DNA of 64,000 nucleotides from Clostridium senegalense JC122 (GCF_000285575.1 NZ_HE611051.1:478058-542057); one strand, 5' to 3'; shown: positions 1-10,635, counted from the first letter of the stretch. Program-made: numbers and translations. The notes: generated by a model not told the origin, from the sequence alone.

Positions 1-944
1 ACTTCAACTGAAGTATGCATGTATCTCTGTGCCAATGAAAACAGTAACGTTGGTACTCCATCTGCTGAAATTTGTATATCCCAAGCATCTGTACCTGTAG
101 CTCCAGGACACACTTCTACCCCATAAGGTATGTTATATTCTTTAGCTATATCAATAGTATACCTTCTAAGTTTCGGGTGAATATTAGGTCCTACAGATAT
201 CATTGGTCCATCACCTAAAGCTGTATTAGAATCTTCATCTCCCAAAAAACTATTATCAAACCCAACATCAATAGCTATTCCTATATCTGGTTTTATTCCA
301 TAAGTAGCTGTTTTGGCACCTCTATGTCCTACTTCTTCTTGTGATGAGCATACAAAATACACATCTAAGTCATGATTTATATTTTCAAGTTCCTTTGCAC
401 AAGAATAAAGTATTCCAATACAGGCTCTATCATCTAGTGCTTTCCCAGAAACATTATCATTTAAAAGTTCTATAAAATTTCTTTTTATAGTTACAAAATC
501 TCCAACACTTATTTTTTCTCTTAATGATTCTTCACTATATCCTGTATCTATTCTTAAATCTTCTACTTTAATTGCTTTTTTTCTATCTTCATCGTTAAAT
601 AAATGTGGTGGTTTCACTCCTATGATTCCTGAAATTTTTTCTTTACCATGTATGATGACTTCTTGAGAAACTAAAACCTTAGCATCGAATCCGTTTTCTT
701 CAAATTGTAAAAATCCATTTTTATCTATTTTAGTTACAACCATAAATATTTCATCAGCATGGGCCATTAACATTATCTTTCCTTTGCCCTTACCTTTTTT
801 CTTTATAATTACATTGTTAAGATTATCTTTTGTAACTTCTCCAAAACTTTCAAAAGCACATTTTATAGTATCAAATAACCAATGCTCTCTTCCACTAGGA
901 CCATGACTTTCACATAACTTTTTTAAAAGTTCTTTTTCATTCAT
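1..944 (-). CDS. M42 family metallopeptidase (partial, 3' end outside window)
   Basis: Glutamyl/deblocking aminopeptidase of the M42 (clan MH, two-metal) family, a cytoplasmic peptidase trimming peptides to amino acids. About 314 residues are visible, beginning MNEKELLKKLCESHGPSG, which is the family start. Metal-ligand motifs appear in order: MAHADE, ALDDRACIG, SSQEEVGHRGA with the catalytic glutamate, AIDVG, and RYMHTS with the last histidine. The start at 944 is preceded by a GGGGGAG ribosome site. Only the last few dozen residues should be missing (family usually about 340-360). It is transcribed leftward, away from the permease. A peptidase fits a proteolytic lifestyle; the exact substrate cannot be told. 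Confidence 0.9.
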   Translation of the reverse strand, partial: MNEKELLKKLCESHGPSGREHWLFDTIKCAFESFGEVTKDNLNNVIIKKKGKGKGKIMLMAHADEIFMVVTKIDKNGFLQFEENGFDAKVLVSQEVIIHGKEKISGIIGVKPPHLFNDEDRKKAIKVEDLRIDTGYSEESLREKISVGDFVTIKRNFIELLNDNVSGKALDDRACIGILYSCAKELENINHDLDVYFVCSSQEEVGHRGAKTATYGIKPDIGIAIDVGFDNSFLGDEDSNTALGDGPMISVGPNIHPKLRRYTIDIAKEYNIPYGVEVCPGATGTDAWDIQISADGVPTLLFSLAQRYMHTSVE

Positions 945-1237
945 CTTCGCTCCCCCTTTTTTTCTAAATATTCTAATAAATTAATTTTACCATAAATATC
1001 TATTTTAAATTTAATTATAATGTTTAAATTTAAGTTTTTTAATATATATTAAAAGCTTTAAGTATTTGTTACTTATAGACTTAAAATATTATTTAAATAA
1101 ATATTATAAATTATATTTACTATTTTTGTATTAATATCAAAACCTAATAAATAAATTCAAAACATTTTTATAAAATGCATTACTAAGTTTTAAGTAATTT
1201 AAAACATACCTCACTATTTAAGATATCCAAGTTTTGG

Positions 1238-1274
1238 AATGGATAACTTTAAGAGTCAACTTGGAACCCTATAA
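1238..1274 (+). repeat. dispersed intergenic repeat end, copy 1
   Basis: Contains CAACTTGGAACCCTATAA preceded by ATGGATAACTTTAAGAG. The same roughly 38-base block recurs, always intergenic, near 36911, 44234 and 58540 (the first two of these in reverse orientation). Confidence 0.55.
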
Positions 1275-1394
1275 ATGTATTTACTTTTTAATCAATACAC
1301 ATAATACCATTGACAATAATTTTTTAACAAATTTTTTCAAACTGTATAAATCATTTATATTTAATATATGTTCAAAATTTTTTAAATTTTTATC

Positions 1395-1427
1395 TTGTTT
1401 TTTCTCATAAAACCCGTATAATATAAT
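1395..1427 (+). promoter_or_regulatory. putative sigma-A promoter of the permease gene
   Basis: TTGTTT at 1395-1400, a 16-base spacer and TATAAT at 1417-1422 (a second TATAAT overlaps at 1422-1427), about 55 bases before the start codon. Confidence 0.5.
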
Positions 1428-1481
1428 CTTGTAGTTACTAAATTATTAACAAATTGTAAACTTTGTAAAGGAGGAAATAAA

Positions 1482-2984
1482 ATGTCATCAAATAATAATA
1501 ATAAAAAGTTATCTTTAACTGCACTAATATTAATGATATTCACTTCAGTTTATGGCTTTAATAATATGCCAAGATCATTTTACTTAATGGGATATGGTGC
1601 TATACCATTCTACATAATTTCATCTTTAATATTTTTTATTCCATTTGCATTTATGATAGCAGAATATGGAGCAGCGTTTAAAAATGAAAAAGGTGGTATT
1701 TTTTCTTGGATGGAAAAATCAGTAGGACCTAGATATGCTTTTGTTGGAACTTTTATGTGGTACACATCCGCAATAATTTGGATGGTTAATATATCATCTA
1801 CTATTTGGATTCCACTTTCTACAGCTATTTCTGGAGTGGATAAGACTTCAACTTGGACTATATTTGGATTGAGTTCTCCTAAAACACTTGGAATTTTAGG
1901 AATTTTATTAATAACACTTATAACTTTTATCTCTACAAAAGGTTTAGATAAAATAAAAAAAGTTACTTCTATAGGTGGTACTGCTGTTGCATTACTTAAT
2001 ATTTTACTTATAGGTGGAGCTATAATTGTGTTAATCGGTAATGGTGGAAAACTTGCTCAACCAATAGATTCACTTTCATCATTTATGACTTCACCAAATC
2101 CAGCTTATACTAGCCCTATATCTATCCTGTCATTTTTAGTTTTTGCAATTTTTGCATTTGGTGGAATAGAAGTTGTCGGTGGTCTTGTTGATGAAACAGA
2201 AAATGCCGAAAAAAACTTTCCAAAAGGTTTAACTTTTTCAGCTATAGTTATAGCCGTTGGTTATGCTGTTGGTCTATTTTGTATAGGCATATTTACCAAT
2301 TGGGATAAAACACTATCTTCTGATGTAGTTAATAAAGCTAATGTTGGTTACATAGTAATGAATAACCTAGGATATACTCTTGGAACAACTTTTGGTCTTA
2401 GTGAAACAGTATCAATATCAATTGGTAACTGGATTGCTAGATTTGTTGGACTTTCCATGTTACTTGCATTATTTGGCGCATTTTTTACTATGACATATGC
2501 ACCAGTAAAACAATTAATAGAAGGTTCTCCAAAAGGATTATTCAATGACAAAATATCTAAAGTTGAAAATGGAATACCTGTAACTGCAATGAAGGTTCAA
2601 GCTGTTGTTGTAATTATAATAATTGCATTAGTATCTTTCGGAGGAGACGCAGCTACTAAATTTTTTGATATATTAATAGCTATGACAAATGTTGCAATGA
2701 CCATACCTTATATGTTCTTAGCCGGTGCTTTTATATCATTTAAAAGAAAAGATGAGATCAAAAAGCCATTTGTAATGTTTAAAAGCAAATCAGTATCTTT
2801 AATACTAACTATAATTGTTACAGCTACTGTTGGCTTTGCAAATATATTTTCTATAATAGAACCTGCTATTAATAATGACTATATAACTTCAATATTCAGT
2901 TTAGCTGGACCATTAATATTTACAGCAGTTGCATTAATTTTATATGCAAACTATGATAGAAAAAAGAAATCTAATAAACTATAA
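1482..2984 (+). CDS. yjeM: APC-superfamily amino-acid permease, YjeM type
   Basis: Integral membrane amino-acid transporter or antiporter of the glutamate/GABA antiporter branch of the APC superfamily. The 500-residue protein has about twelve hydrophobic segments. Its N-terminus (LTALILMIFTSVYGFNNMPR, then EYGAAFKNEKGGIFSWMEKS) is characteristic of YjeM-like proteins, from memory of the family. The start at 1482 follows AAAGGAGGAAATAAA. It is monocistronic: a terminator follows at once and overlaps the end of the convergent kinase gene. The substrate is unknown; uptake of a fermentable amino acid or a precursor-product exchange would fit the proline-fermenting context, which is inference. Confidence 0.85.
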   Translation: MSSNNNNKKLSLTALILMIFTSVYGFNNMPRSFYLMGYGAIPFYIISSLIFFIPFAFMIAEYGAAFKNEKGGIFSWMEKSVGPRYAFVGTFMWYTSAIIWMVNISSTIWIPLSTAISGVDKTSTWTIFGLSSPKTLGILGILLITLITFISTKGLDKIKKVTSIGGTAVALLNILLIGGAIIVLIGNGGKLAQPIDSLSSFMTSPNPAYTSPISILSFLVFAIFAFGGIEVVGGLVDETENAEKNFPKGLTFSAIVIAVGYAVGLFCIGIFTNWDKTLSSDVVNKANVGYIVMNNLGYTLGTTFGLSETVSISIGNWIARFVGLSMLLALFGAFFTMTYAPVKQLIEGSPKGLFNDKISKVENGIPVTAMKVQAVVVIIIIALVSFGGDAATKFFDILIAMTNVAMTIPYMFLAGAFISFKRKDEIKKPFVMFKSKSVSLILTIIVTATVGFANIFSIIEPAINNDYITSIFSLAGPLIFTAVALILYANYDRKKKSNKL

Positions 2985-2995
2985 ATCAAATAAAA

Positions 2996-3025
2996 AACAT
3001 TGACAATTAATGTCAATGTTTTTTT
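2996..3025. terminator. bidirectional intrinsic terminator
   Basis: Nine-base stem AACATTGAC/GTCAATGTT with a 7-base loop, followed by T5 on the plus strand and T6 on the minus strand. It serves the permease and overlaps the stop codon of the convergent sensor kinase. Confidence 0.85.
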
Positions 3026-6000
3026 GTTTGATTTATAGGTAATATTAATGTAAATTTACTTCCTTTTCCTAATTCACTTTCAACTTTTATTTCACCATTA
3101 TGAAGTTCAATTATTTGCTTAGTTACAGTCAATCCTAAACCACTTCCCCCATGTTCCTCAGTACTTTTACTGTAAGTCTGAGAAAATCTATTAAATATAC
3201 TTTCATGATATTTTTTATCTATTCCTATACCAGTATCTTTAATATCTATATATACTTTATAACTATCAGTCCAAACACCAACTTCTATCTTTCCGCCTTT
3301 TTCAGTAAATTTCACTGCATTTCCAATTAAATTAATTAAACATCTTTCTATTGTATCCCCATCACATTCAATTTCAAACTCTTCTACCTCTGGATCTATA
3401 ATGAGTTCTATACCATTATCTTCTACAAAATTTTTCATTGAGAGTGCTAATTCCTCAACTATATAAATAATATCCACTTTTGCTATATGTAACTTATATT
3501 CTCCTGCTTCTATTTTTGAAGTGTCTATTATATTATTTATAAGCCTTAATAACCTTTTAGAATTTCTTTGTAAAACTAGCATATACTCCTCTAATTTATT
3601 TCTACTTATTCCATCTTTAGACTGATTAAAACTATTTATTAATTGTACAGATGATAAAATTAAATTCAATGGAGTTCTTAACTCATGAGATAAATTAACA
3701 AAATAGTTGTTTTTATATTTCTCAACTTCAATAACTTGTTTATATAATTCTTCGTTCTCTGCAAATTTAATATTAAGTTGATGAGTTCTCTCAAATATTA
3801 TGGATTCTAAAATTTTTACATAATTCCATGCTATATATATAATTAGTAAAACTACCAACAAATATATTAGATAGGCCCATCCAGATTTCCAAGGTGGATT
3901 CAATATTTTTATATTAAGTTCTGTAGGATTACTCCAATTACCATTTGAACTTCTTGCTGTAACTAAAAACTTATAGTTTCCTGGTGGAATATTTGTATAC
4001 TTTGCATAGTTCCTATTTTCTGAATCTATCCAATCATCGTCTAGTCCTTGCAATTTGTAATAATATGTTGTTTGTGCAGTGTTTTTAAAATCAGGTAAAA
4101 AAAACTCAAAATTTAAATAGTTCTCATCGTATTTTAATTCAATATTCTTTTTTATATTTATATCTTTTGTATTAAATTTTAAACTTTCAATTTTAACTTT
4201 TGCAGTATAATCAGGCTTATTTATATTCTTTGGATAAAAGCTATTAAATCCACTTATTCCTCCAAAAAACATCTCACCACTTTTACTTTTAAAATAAGAA
4301 TATGTATTAAATTCTTTATTTTGTAATCCATCTGTTATATCAAAAACTGTAAAGCTATCTCTTTCAATGTTATATTTACAAATTCCATTGTTTGTACTTA
4401 TCCAAGGATTCTTATCATCATCAATTAAAATTCCATATGTAAAATTATTTGAAAGGCCATTTTTATCATTATATGTTATAAATTTTTCATTTTTTATGTT
4501 AAATTTATTTATTCCATAACTAGTTGCAATCCATAAATTACCTATACCATCTCCAGTTATGCATTTTATAGCATTAAAACTTATTGTATTCGATTCACCT
4601 TTTATATGAATATAGTTTTTAACTTCCTCCGTATCTCTATTATATTTTACTATTCCTCCATCTATAGACGTTCCAAACCACATATTTCCATATTCATCTT
4701 CATATATTGACGTTATAGACTTGTCCATTATATTATTATCATTAAATATATAGGAGTAGTCTTTAAAATTTCCATTTGAGTCTAATGTACATACTCCATT
4801 TGTTGTCCCAATCCAAAGTATTCCTTTATTATCAATAAAAAGTGATCTAACATCATTATTTATTAGACTATTTTCATTCTCCTCATGATAGTAATTAGTG
4901 AATTTTCCCGTATTTTTATTAAATTTATTTAATCCATTAGATGTAGCTATCCATATCTCGTTACTTTTACCTGTGATTTGCCATATTTGATTGTCACTTA
5001 TGGATTTTATATCTTCCTTTTTAAATACTTTAATAGAATTATTGTACCTATCTAAAACATTTAATCCATCATTTTTGGTACCTAACCAAATTAACCCTTC
5101 ATCATCTTCATATATTCCTGAAACTTGATCTGAACTTAAAGTTTGATCTATCATAGGAATCCTTTTGTAGTGTGTAAACAACTTATTAGGATTAAAAATA
5201 CTAATTCCTCCATAAGTTCCTACCCAAATTAATCCCGATTTATCTTGGGTAATTGATAACACATTATTACTCACTAAACTTTGACTATCATAATAACTGT
5301 TTTTATAAGTTATAAAATTATTATTTTTAATGTTTATTAATCCATTATCACTTCCAATCCATAAATTTCCTGAAGCATCTTTAAATATACTACTTATGTT
5401 TCCGTTTAAGTCCTCATAATTATACTTACTCATTTTATTAGTTTCTATATTTAATTCAAATAATCCATCTTCCTTGGTTCCTACATAAATTTTTTCATTA
5501 TCGTTATAAACTTTAGTTATATATGTACCATTTACTAAATCATTATCATATCTTATAAATTTATTATCTTTAACTTCAAACTTATTTAATCCATTATTAG
5601 TTCCTATCCATACATCACCATTTATATCCTCACATATACTAGTTATAAAATCACTACTTAACGAGTTACTATTATTTATTTCATTAAAAAATTTATCTAC
5701 TTTTTTAGATTTTTTATCTATTATATTCAGCCCATTCTCTGTAGCCACCCATATTCTCTCATTACTATCTTCCATTATGTCTACAATCTTATAATGTGAT
5801 AAATCACTATATGCATTATATGTCTCTAAAACTTTACCATCCTTATTTATTTTATTTATTCCTCGTGAAGTACCTATCCATAAATATCCTTCTCCATCTT
5901 CGAATATATCCGATATGCAATTGGAGTTTATACTTATCTCTTCTTCATCATATCTATATACATAAAACTGATGTCCGTCATACCTATTTAGTCCATCATC

Positions 6001-6186
6001 TGTTCCTATCCAAATATATCCCTCACTATCTTGAAATATGGCATTCACTGATGATTGAGATAAGCCATCATCTACTGTTATATTTTCAAAATTTAATTTA
6101 TGAATTTCTGTTTCTCCATAAACAGAATAATTCTTTATACAAAATATAATTAAAAATATAAAAATCATTATAATTTTTTCTTTCAT
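3013..6186 (-). CDS. propeller-sensor histidine kinase (reg_prop/Y_Y_Y/HisKA/HATPase)
   Basis: Membrane sensor histidine kinase of 1057 residues. In order: signal peptide or anchor (1-25), about a dozen 'two-component regulator propeller' repeats (WIGT.DGLN, WVGT.GGI and similar, roughly 35-690) forming a large extracytoplasmic sensor, a Y_Y_Y domain (about 690-765), one transmembrane helix (about 775-795), a HisKA domain with the phospho-accepting His near residue 834 (NLSHELRTPLN), and an ATPase domain with N box (GNAVKF), DTGIGI and GGSGLGL. There is no receiver or DNA-binding domain, unlike many relatives from Bacteroides. The start at 6186 follows AAAAGGAG. A close paralogue lies just upstream on the same strand. 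The ligand and the cognate response regulator are unknown; none is encoded nearby. Confidence 0.9.
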   Translation of the reverse strand: MKEKIIMIFIFLIIFCIKNYSVYGETEIHKLNFENITVDDGLSQSSVNAIFQDSEGYIWIGTDDGLNRYDGHQFYVYRYDEEEISINSNCISDIFEDGEGYLWIGTSRGINKINKDGKVLETYNAYSDLSHYKIVDIMEDSNERIWVATENGLNIIDKKSKKVDKFFNEINNSNSLSSDFITSICEDINGDVWIGTNNGLNKFEVKDNKFIRYDNDLVNGTYITKVYNDNEKIYVGTKEDGLFELNIETNKMSKYNYEDLNGNISSIFKDASGNLWIGSDNGLINIKNNNFITYKNSYYDSQSLVSNNVLSITQDKSGLIWVGTYGGISIFNPNKLFTHYKRIPMIDQTLSSDQVSGIYEDDEGLIWLGTKNDGLNVLDRYNNSIKVFKKEDIKSISDNQIWQITGKSNEIWIATSNGLNKFNKNTGKFTNYYHEENENSLINNDVRSLFIDNKGILWIGTTNGVCTLDSNGNFKDYSYIFNDNNIMDKSITSIYEDEYGNMWFGTSIDGGIVKYNRDTEEVKNYIHIKGESNTISFNAIKCITGDGIGNLWIATSYGINKFNIKNEKFITYNDKNGLSNNFTYGILIDDDKNPWISTNNGICKYNIERDSFTVFDITDGLQNKEFNTYSYFKSKSGEMFFGGISGFNSFYPKNINKPDYTAKVKIESLKFNTKDINIKKNIELKYDENYLNFEFFLPDFKNTAQTTYYYKLQGLDDDWIDSENRNYAKYTNIPPGNYKFLVTARSSNGNWSNPTELNIKILNPPWKSGWAYLIYLLVVLLIIYIAWNYVKILESIIFERTHQLNIKFAENEELYKQVIEVEKYKNNYFVNLSHELRTPLNLILSSVQLINSFNQSKDGISRNKLEEYMLVLQRNSKRLLRLINNIIDTSKIEAGEYKLHIAKVDIIYIVEELALSMKNFVEDNGIELIIDPEVEEFEIECDGDTIERCLINLIGNAVKFTEKGGKIEVGVWTDSYKVYIDIKDTGIGIDKKYHESIFNRFSQTYSKSTEEHGGSGLGLTVTKQIIELHNGEIKVESELGKGSKFTLILPINQTKKH

Positions 6187-6344
6187 ATCAAACTCCTTTT
6201 AATAAAATTACTTTATCTAAGTATTTGAATATTCAAATCAACATTCTATTACAAACTTTATAATTATATTATAGTATTTTTATTACATACACTTGTACTT
6301 TTACTAATAAAATTTAATAATTTTTTAAATTATATTAAATAAAA

Positions 6345-6392
6345 AGATAATGTGGTTTTAAATTTTAATATATTATTAAAACAACATTATCT
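6345..6392 (-). terminator. intrinsic terminator after the upstream sensor kinase
   Basis: Imperfect long hairpin, outer stem AGATAATGT/ACATTATCT, inner AT-rich pairing, followed on the minus strand by CTTTTTATTT. It separates the two paralogous kinase genes. Confidence 0.6.
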
Positions 6393-6440
6393 CCTAATTA
6401 ACTTTTCATTCTAAAATTTTTTAAGATTAAATTTACTTTA

Positions 6441-9400
6441 TTATGAGTAATTTAAACTTCCTACATGAGTATTTCTATAGACAGGAAGTGTTATAACAAA
6501 TTCACTTCCCTCTCCAACTTTACTAATTAGTTCTATATTACCCTCATGCAACAGAATCAATTGTCTTGTAACTGTAAGACCTAATCCACTTCCACCATAT
6601 TCTTCTGTAGATTTTTTATAAGCTTGTGAAAATCTATTAAATATTACATCATGATATTTACAATCAATACCTATGCCAGTATCTTTTACAGATATTTTCA
6701 CTTGCTCTCCCAAATCAAACAATCTAACCTCTATTCTTCCACCTTTATCTGTAAATTTAACTGCATTTCCTATTAAGTTTATAATACACCTTTCTATTTC
6801 TGCTGGAGCACATTCTATCATTTTTTCTTCCATTTCAGGATCTATTATAAGTTCTATTCCTTTACTTTCTATTAAATCTTTCATTGAAAGAGCAACTTCT
6901 TCAACTAAATAAACAATATCTACATTTTCAAATTTTACTTCATATGTTCCTGATTCAATTTTTGAAGTATCTATTATATTATTTATAAGCTTTAATAATC
7001 TATTAGAATTTTTATTCATAACCTTCACATAATATACTATTTTCTCCTTTGGAATATAACTTTTTTCTTCATTTAATTTATCTATAAGCTGAAGGCTACT
7101 TAAAATAACATTTAGTGGAGTTCTAAGTTCATGTGACAAATTAACAAAATAATTATTCTTATTTTTTTCTTGTTTAATAATTTTCTTATATAAATTTTCA
7201 TTTTCATGTAACTCTTTGTTTAGTTCACTAGTCTTTTGTTTTACTAAAGAATCTAAAACTTTAAACTCATTCCACAAAAATAATATAATCATAGCCACTA
7301 TAATTATATAAATCAAATAAGCAAACGGTGTTCTCCATGGTGGTGTTTGAATATTAATATTTACTTTTTTAGGACTACTCCACTGACCAATACAATTTTG
7401 TGAACATATTTCAAAAGTATAATCCCCTGGTGGAATCTGAGTATAACTTATATTATTTAAGTTTAATCCGAAATTCCAATCCTTGTCTAATCCTTTTAAT
7501 CTATATAAAAATGCTCTATTCCCTAAATTCCTATAATCAGGAAGAAAGAAATTTATATTAAAACTATTTTCGTAATGTTTTAAACTTAAGTCCTTATAAT
7601 CAACTATTTCTTTATCTTTAACAGAAATATCTTTTATAACTACATCTGTACTAATATCCTCTTCTTTAAACTTACTAGGACTAAATACATTAAATCCATT
7701 ATTTCCACCAAAAAACATTTCTCCATTCTTATTTTTAAAATAAGATAATAAATTAAATTCTTTTCCTTGTAGCCCATCGAAAATATCAAATATGATTATT
7801 GATTGATTTTGAATCTCCAATTTACATATTCCTTGATTAGTACTTATCCAAGGATTATCTTTTTCATCTACTAATATTCCATATACATAATTGCTTGGTA
7901 ATCCAGAACTTTCATCCCCTTGCGTAAATTTTTCTGTTTTAGGATCTAACATATTAATTCCATAATCACTACCAATTAATATAGTACCTTTACTATCACT
8001 ATTAATACAACTTATTCTATTACTTATTAATCCATTGCAACTATTTTCTTCATGATAATAATTTTTTATTTTATTATTTTCTTTATTATATCTTATAAGC
8101 CCTATATTTCCCCCAAACCACATTTCTCCATTTTTATCTTGATGTATTGTTAAAATAACTTTATCTAAACTTCCAATGGTACTTTCTAAAATAAATTTAT
8201 AATCTATAATTTCACCATTTGGAGATATTGCTATTAATTCATTGTTACCACTAATCCAAAGATAACCTTCTTTATCAAAGTATAACGTTTTAGGAGAACA
8301 TATAGGTAAATCTAGTGTAGTACTTATTCCGCTATTTTTATTAAATTTTTTTACATAACGGGATGTATTCCAATATATTTCATCATTTTCATTACCTACT
8401 ACAGACCACACATGTTCATTTTCATCTTCTTTATATATAACTTTATTTTTATTTTTTCTATCAATGCAATTAATTCCATTGTCTCTAGTTCCTACCCAAA
8501 GTAATTCATCTTTGTCTTCATAAATTCCACTTATTATATTGCTGCTTATAGAGTTTTTATCTCCAGTTTTTTTATAATGTCCAAAAAAACTTTTTGAGTT
8601 ATATAAATTTATTCCATCTGCAGTTCCAATCCATATAAGTCCTGTTCTATCTTGGTATACATCTATAACTACATTACTTGATAAACTTTTTAAATCGCAT
8701 GTGTTATTTTTGCATTCTATAATTTTTTCAGTTTTTAAATCATATATATTTAATCCATTATGAGTACCAATAAACATTTTGCTTTCTTCATTACAATTTA
8801 CTATCTTTAATTTTGTAATAGTATTGCTTAATATTTCTTTTGTTTCGTTGTTATAAATAATATTTTCTTTTGTCTTTAAATTTAATTTATTAATTCCCCC
8901 TTTTAATGTTCCAACCCATAAATTATCATTTTCTACACACAAACTTGTAATACTATTATCTGTTAGATTGTATAACTCTCCTCCATGAGAATAAGTATCT
9001 ATCTTGCTTAAATCTTCATTAATGCAGTTTAACCCATCCTTAGTTCCTACCCATATATTTCCTTTCTTATCTTCTTCTATAGCAGTAATTCTATTATCTG
9101 TTAGCTTTACACGAGAATCACTTTTATAAAATCTAAAAAAATTATCCTCATCATAGTTATATATATTTAAACCATATTCAGTGCCTACCCATAATCTATT
9201 TTTAGAATCTACCATCAATACTCTTATCCTATTGTTAGATATACTATTCTCATCACAATCATTAAATTTATATATTTGAATCTTATTGGTTTTAGTATCA
9301 AATCTATTAAGTCCATTTTTTGTTCCTATCCAAATATTTTCTTTATTATCTTGTGTAATACACAAAATATTAGAAGATGATAAACCTTTATCTTTAAATT

Positions 9401-9659
9401 TATTGTATTTAATAACTTCAAATTTATTGCCATCATATATGTTTAACCCTTCATTAGTCCCTATCCACATATATCCTTTTTTATCCTGTATAATTGATCT
9501 TATAGTATTTTGCGACAATCCATCTTCATTAGTAATTCTTTCAAAATTTAGCTGATTTCCTACAGCTAATGCATTAGATGTTAAATAAGTATAAAATAAA
9601 ACAGAAATAATTAAAAATTTAATATAAAATTCATTTTTTTTCAAATTATAACTTATCAT
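6441..9659 (-). CDS. propeller-sensor histidine kinase, paralogue of the neighbour
   Basis: Same architecture as the gene at 3013-6186: N-terminal hydrophobic segment, repeated WIGT.EGLN/WVGT.GLN propeller blades, Y_Y_Y domain, one transmembrane helix, HisKA with the His near residue 843 (NLSHELRTPLN) and HATPase with GNAVKF, DTGIGI and GGSGLGL; 1072 residues. It also lacks receiver and DNA-binding domains. The frame is open to an ATG at 9674, but AGGGGA lies inside that extension, 5-10 bases before the ATG at 9659, so I chose the latter. Kinase halves of the two paralogues are more alike than the propellers, as expected if they sense different ligands but share one response regulator. Divergent from the nitroreductase. 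Confidence 0.9.
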   Translation of the reverse strand: MISYNLKKNEFYIKFLIISVLFYTYLTSNALAVGNQLNFERITNEDGLSQNTIRSIIQDKKGYMWIGTNEGLNIYDGNKFEVIKYNKFKDKGLSSSNILCITQDNKENIWIGTKNGLNRFDTKTNKIQIYKFNDCDENSISNNRIRVLMVDSKNRLWVGTEYGLNIYNYDEDNFFRFYKSDSRVKLTDNRITAIEEDKKGNIWVGTKDGLNCINEDLSKIDTYSHGGELYNLTDNSITSLCVENDNLWVGTLKGGINKLNLKTKENIIYNNETKEILSNTITKLKIVNCNEESKMFIGTHNGLNIYDLKTEKIIECKNNTCDLKSLSSNVVIDVYQDRTGLIWIGTADGINLYNSKSFFGHYKKTGDKNSISSNIISGIYEDKDELLWVGTRDNGINCIDRKNKNKVIYKEDENEHVWSVVGNENDEIYWNTSRYVKKFNKNSGISTTLDLPICSPKTLYFDKEGYLWISGNNELIAISPNGEIIDYKFILESTIGSLDKVILTIHQDKNGEMWFGGNIGLIRYNKENNKIKNYYHEENSCNGLISNRISCINSDSKGTILIGSDYGINMLDPKTEKFTQGDESSGLPSNYVYGILVDEKDNPWISTNQGICKLEIQNQSIIIFDIFDGLQGKEFNLLSYFKNKNGEMFFGGNNGFNVFSPSKFKEEDISTDVVIKDISVKDKEIVDYKDLSLKHYENSFNINFFLPDYRNLGNRAFLYRLKGLDKDWNFGLNLNNISYTQIPPGDYTFEICSQNCIGQWSSPKKVNINIQTPPWRTPFAYLIYIIIVAMIILFLWNEFKVLDSLVKQKTSELNKELHENENLYKKIIKQEKNKNNYFVNLSHELRTPLNVILSSLQLIDKLNEEKSYIPKEKIVYYVKVMNKNSNRLLKLINNIIDTSKIESGTYEVKFENVDIVYLVEEVALSMKDLIESKGIELIIDPEMEEKMIECAPAEIERCIINLIGNAVKFTDKGGRIEVRLFDLGEQVKISVKDTGIGIDCKYHDVIFNRFSQAYKKSTEEYGGSGLGLTVTRQLILLHEGNIELISKVGEGSEFVITLPVYRNTHVGSLNYS

Positions 9660-9845
9660 ATAATATCCCCTCATATAATAACTTCAAACTTTATCTTTTT
9701 ATACAATAATATAACAATTTTTATACTATTTCTATATTTTTTCATTTAATACATTATATTGTAAGTTGAAATATTTGGAATTTTATGATATTATTACTTA
9801 AATTCAAATTCCGTAAATTTTCAACTTTAAAACAAGGAGGATATT

Positions 9846-10622
9846 ATGCATAATTCTACATTAAATTCAATATTTAACAGAACTTCTTTGCGAAAATATA
9901 AAAATGTCGAAATTGAAGAAAATCATTTAAACTTAATTTTGGAAAGCGCTATGCGAGCTCCTACTGCTGGGAATATGATGATGTATTCTATAATAGTAGT
10001 CAAAGATTCTAAAACAAAAGAATTGTTAAGTAAAACTTGTGATAATCAACCTTTTATAGCTACTGCACCAGTAATATTAATATTCTTAGCCGATATGCAT
10101 AGACTTTATAAATACTTTGAAAATTGTAATATCAAAGATTATTGCAATAAAGCCAATGTAAAATTTAAAACTCCTAATTTATCAAGTTTATTTTTAGCTG
10201 CTGGTGATGCTTTTATAGCTGCTCAGAATACAGTTATTGCTGCAGAATCCTTAAATATAGGCTCTTGCTATATAGGTGATATAATTGAAAATTATGAAAT
10301 CCATAAAAAACATTTTAACTTGCCTGATTGGACATTTCCTATATCCATGCTTTGTCTTGGTTACTATCCAGATGATTATCCTAAAAAAATCACACCACGC
10401 TTTGATAAAAAATACATTATTCACTCTGAACATTATCACGATTTAAATAAAGATGATTTTAAAACTATGTATGAGCCCTATGAAAATAAAATTCCTAAAC
10501 CTAATAAATATAATGCTGAAAATTTTGGTCAATTTTTATATGGTAGAAAATTTAGTCAAGAATTTTCTAATGAGATGGAAAGAAGTATAAATGTAATATT
10601 AAAACACTGGCAAAAAAAATAA
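9846..10622 (+). CDS. nitroreductase family FMN enzyme
   Basis: Flavoenzyme of the nitroreductase superfamily, 258 residues. The N-terminal IFNRTSLRKYKNVEIEENHLNLILESAMRAPTAGN block holds the FMN-phosphate-binding R.S.R.Y and the AP.AGN signature; a GSCYIGD segment follows near 140, and the C-terminal KKITPRFDKKYI tail is like NfsA-type members. Reaction in vivo unknown; NAD(P)H-dependent reduction of nitro compounds, quinones or other electron acceptors is the family rule. A strong AAGGAGGATATT site precedes the ATG. Monocistronic, ended by a bidirectional terminator, and divergent from the sensor kinase. Confidence 0.85.
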   Translation: MHNSTLNSIFNRTSLRKYKNVEIEENHLNLILESAMRAPTAGNMMMYSIIVVKDSKTKELLSKTCDNQPFIATAPVILIFLADMHRLYKYFENCNIKDYCNKANVKFKTPNLSSLFLAAGDAFIAAQNTVIAAESLNIGSCYIGDIIENYEIHKKHFNLPDWTFPISMLCLGYYPDDYPKKITPRFDKKYIIHSEHYHDLNKDDFKTMYEPYENKIPKPNKYNAENFGQFLYGRKFSQEFSNEMERSINVILKHWQKK

Positions 10623-10635
10623 TTTCATAATAATA

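Larger units (their letters stand above)
945..1481. other. intergenic region between divergent genes
   Basis: Very AT-rich, 537 bp, no plausible ORF. It holds one copy of a dispersed repeat end (1238-1274) and the promoter of the permease (1395-1427). Nothing else was recognised. Confidence 0.6.

Noticed and set aside
5796..6149. 117-codon ORF on the plus strand inside the first sensor kinase gene
   Set aside because: Opposite-strand shadow of the propeller repeats; no ribosome site, odd His/Tyr/Leu composition.
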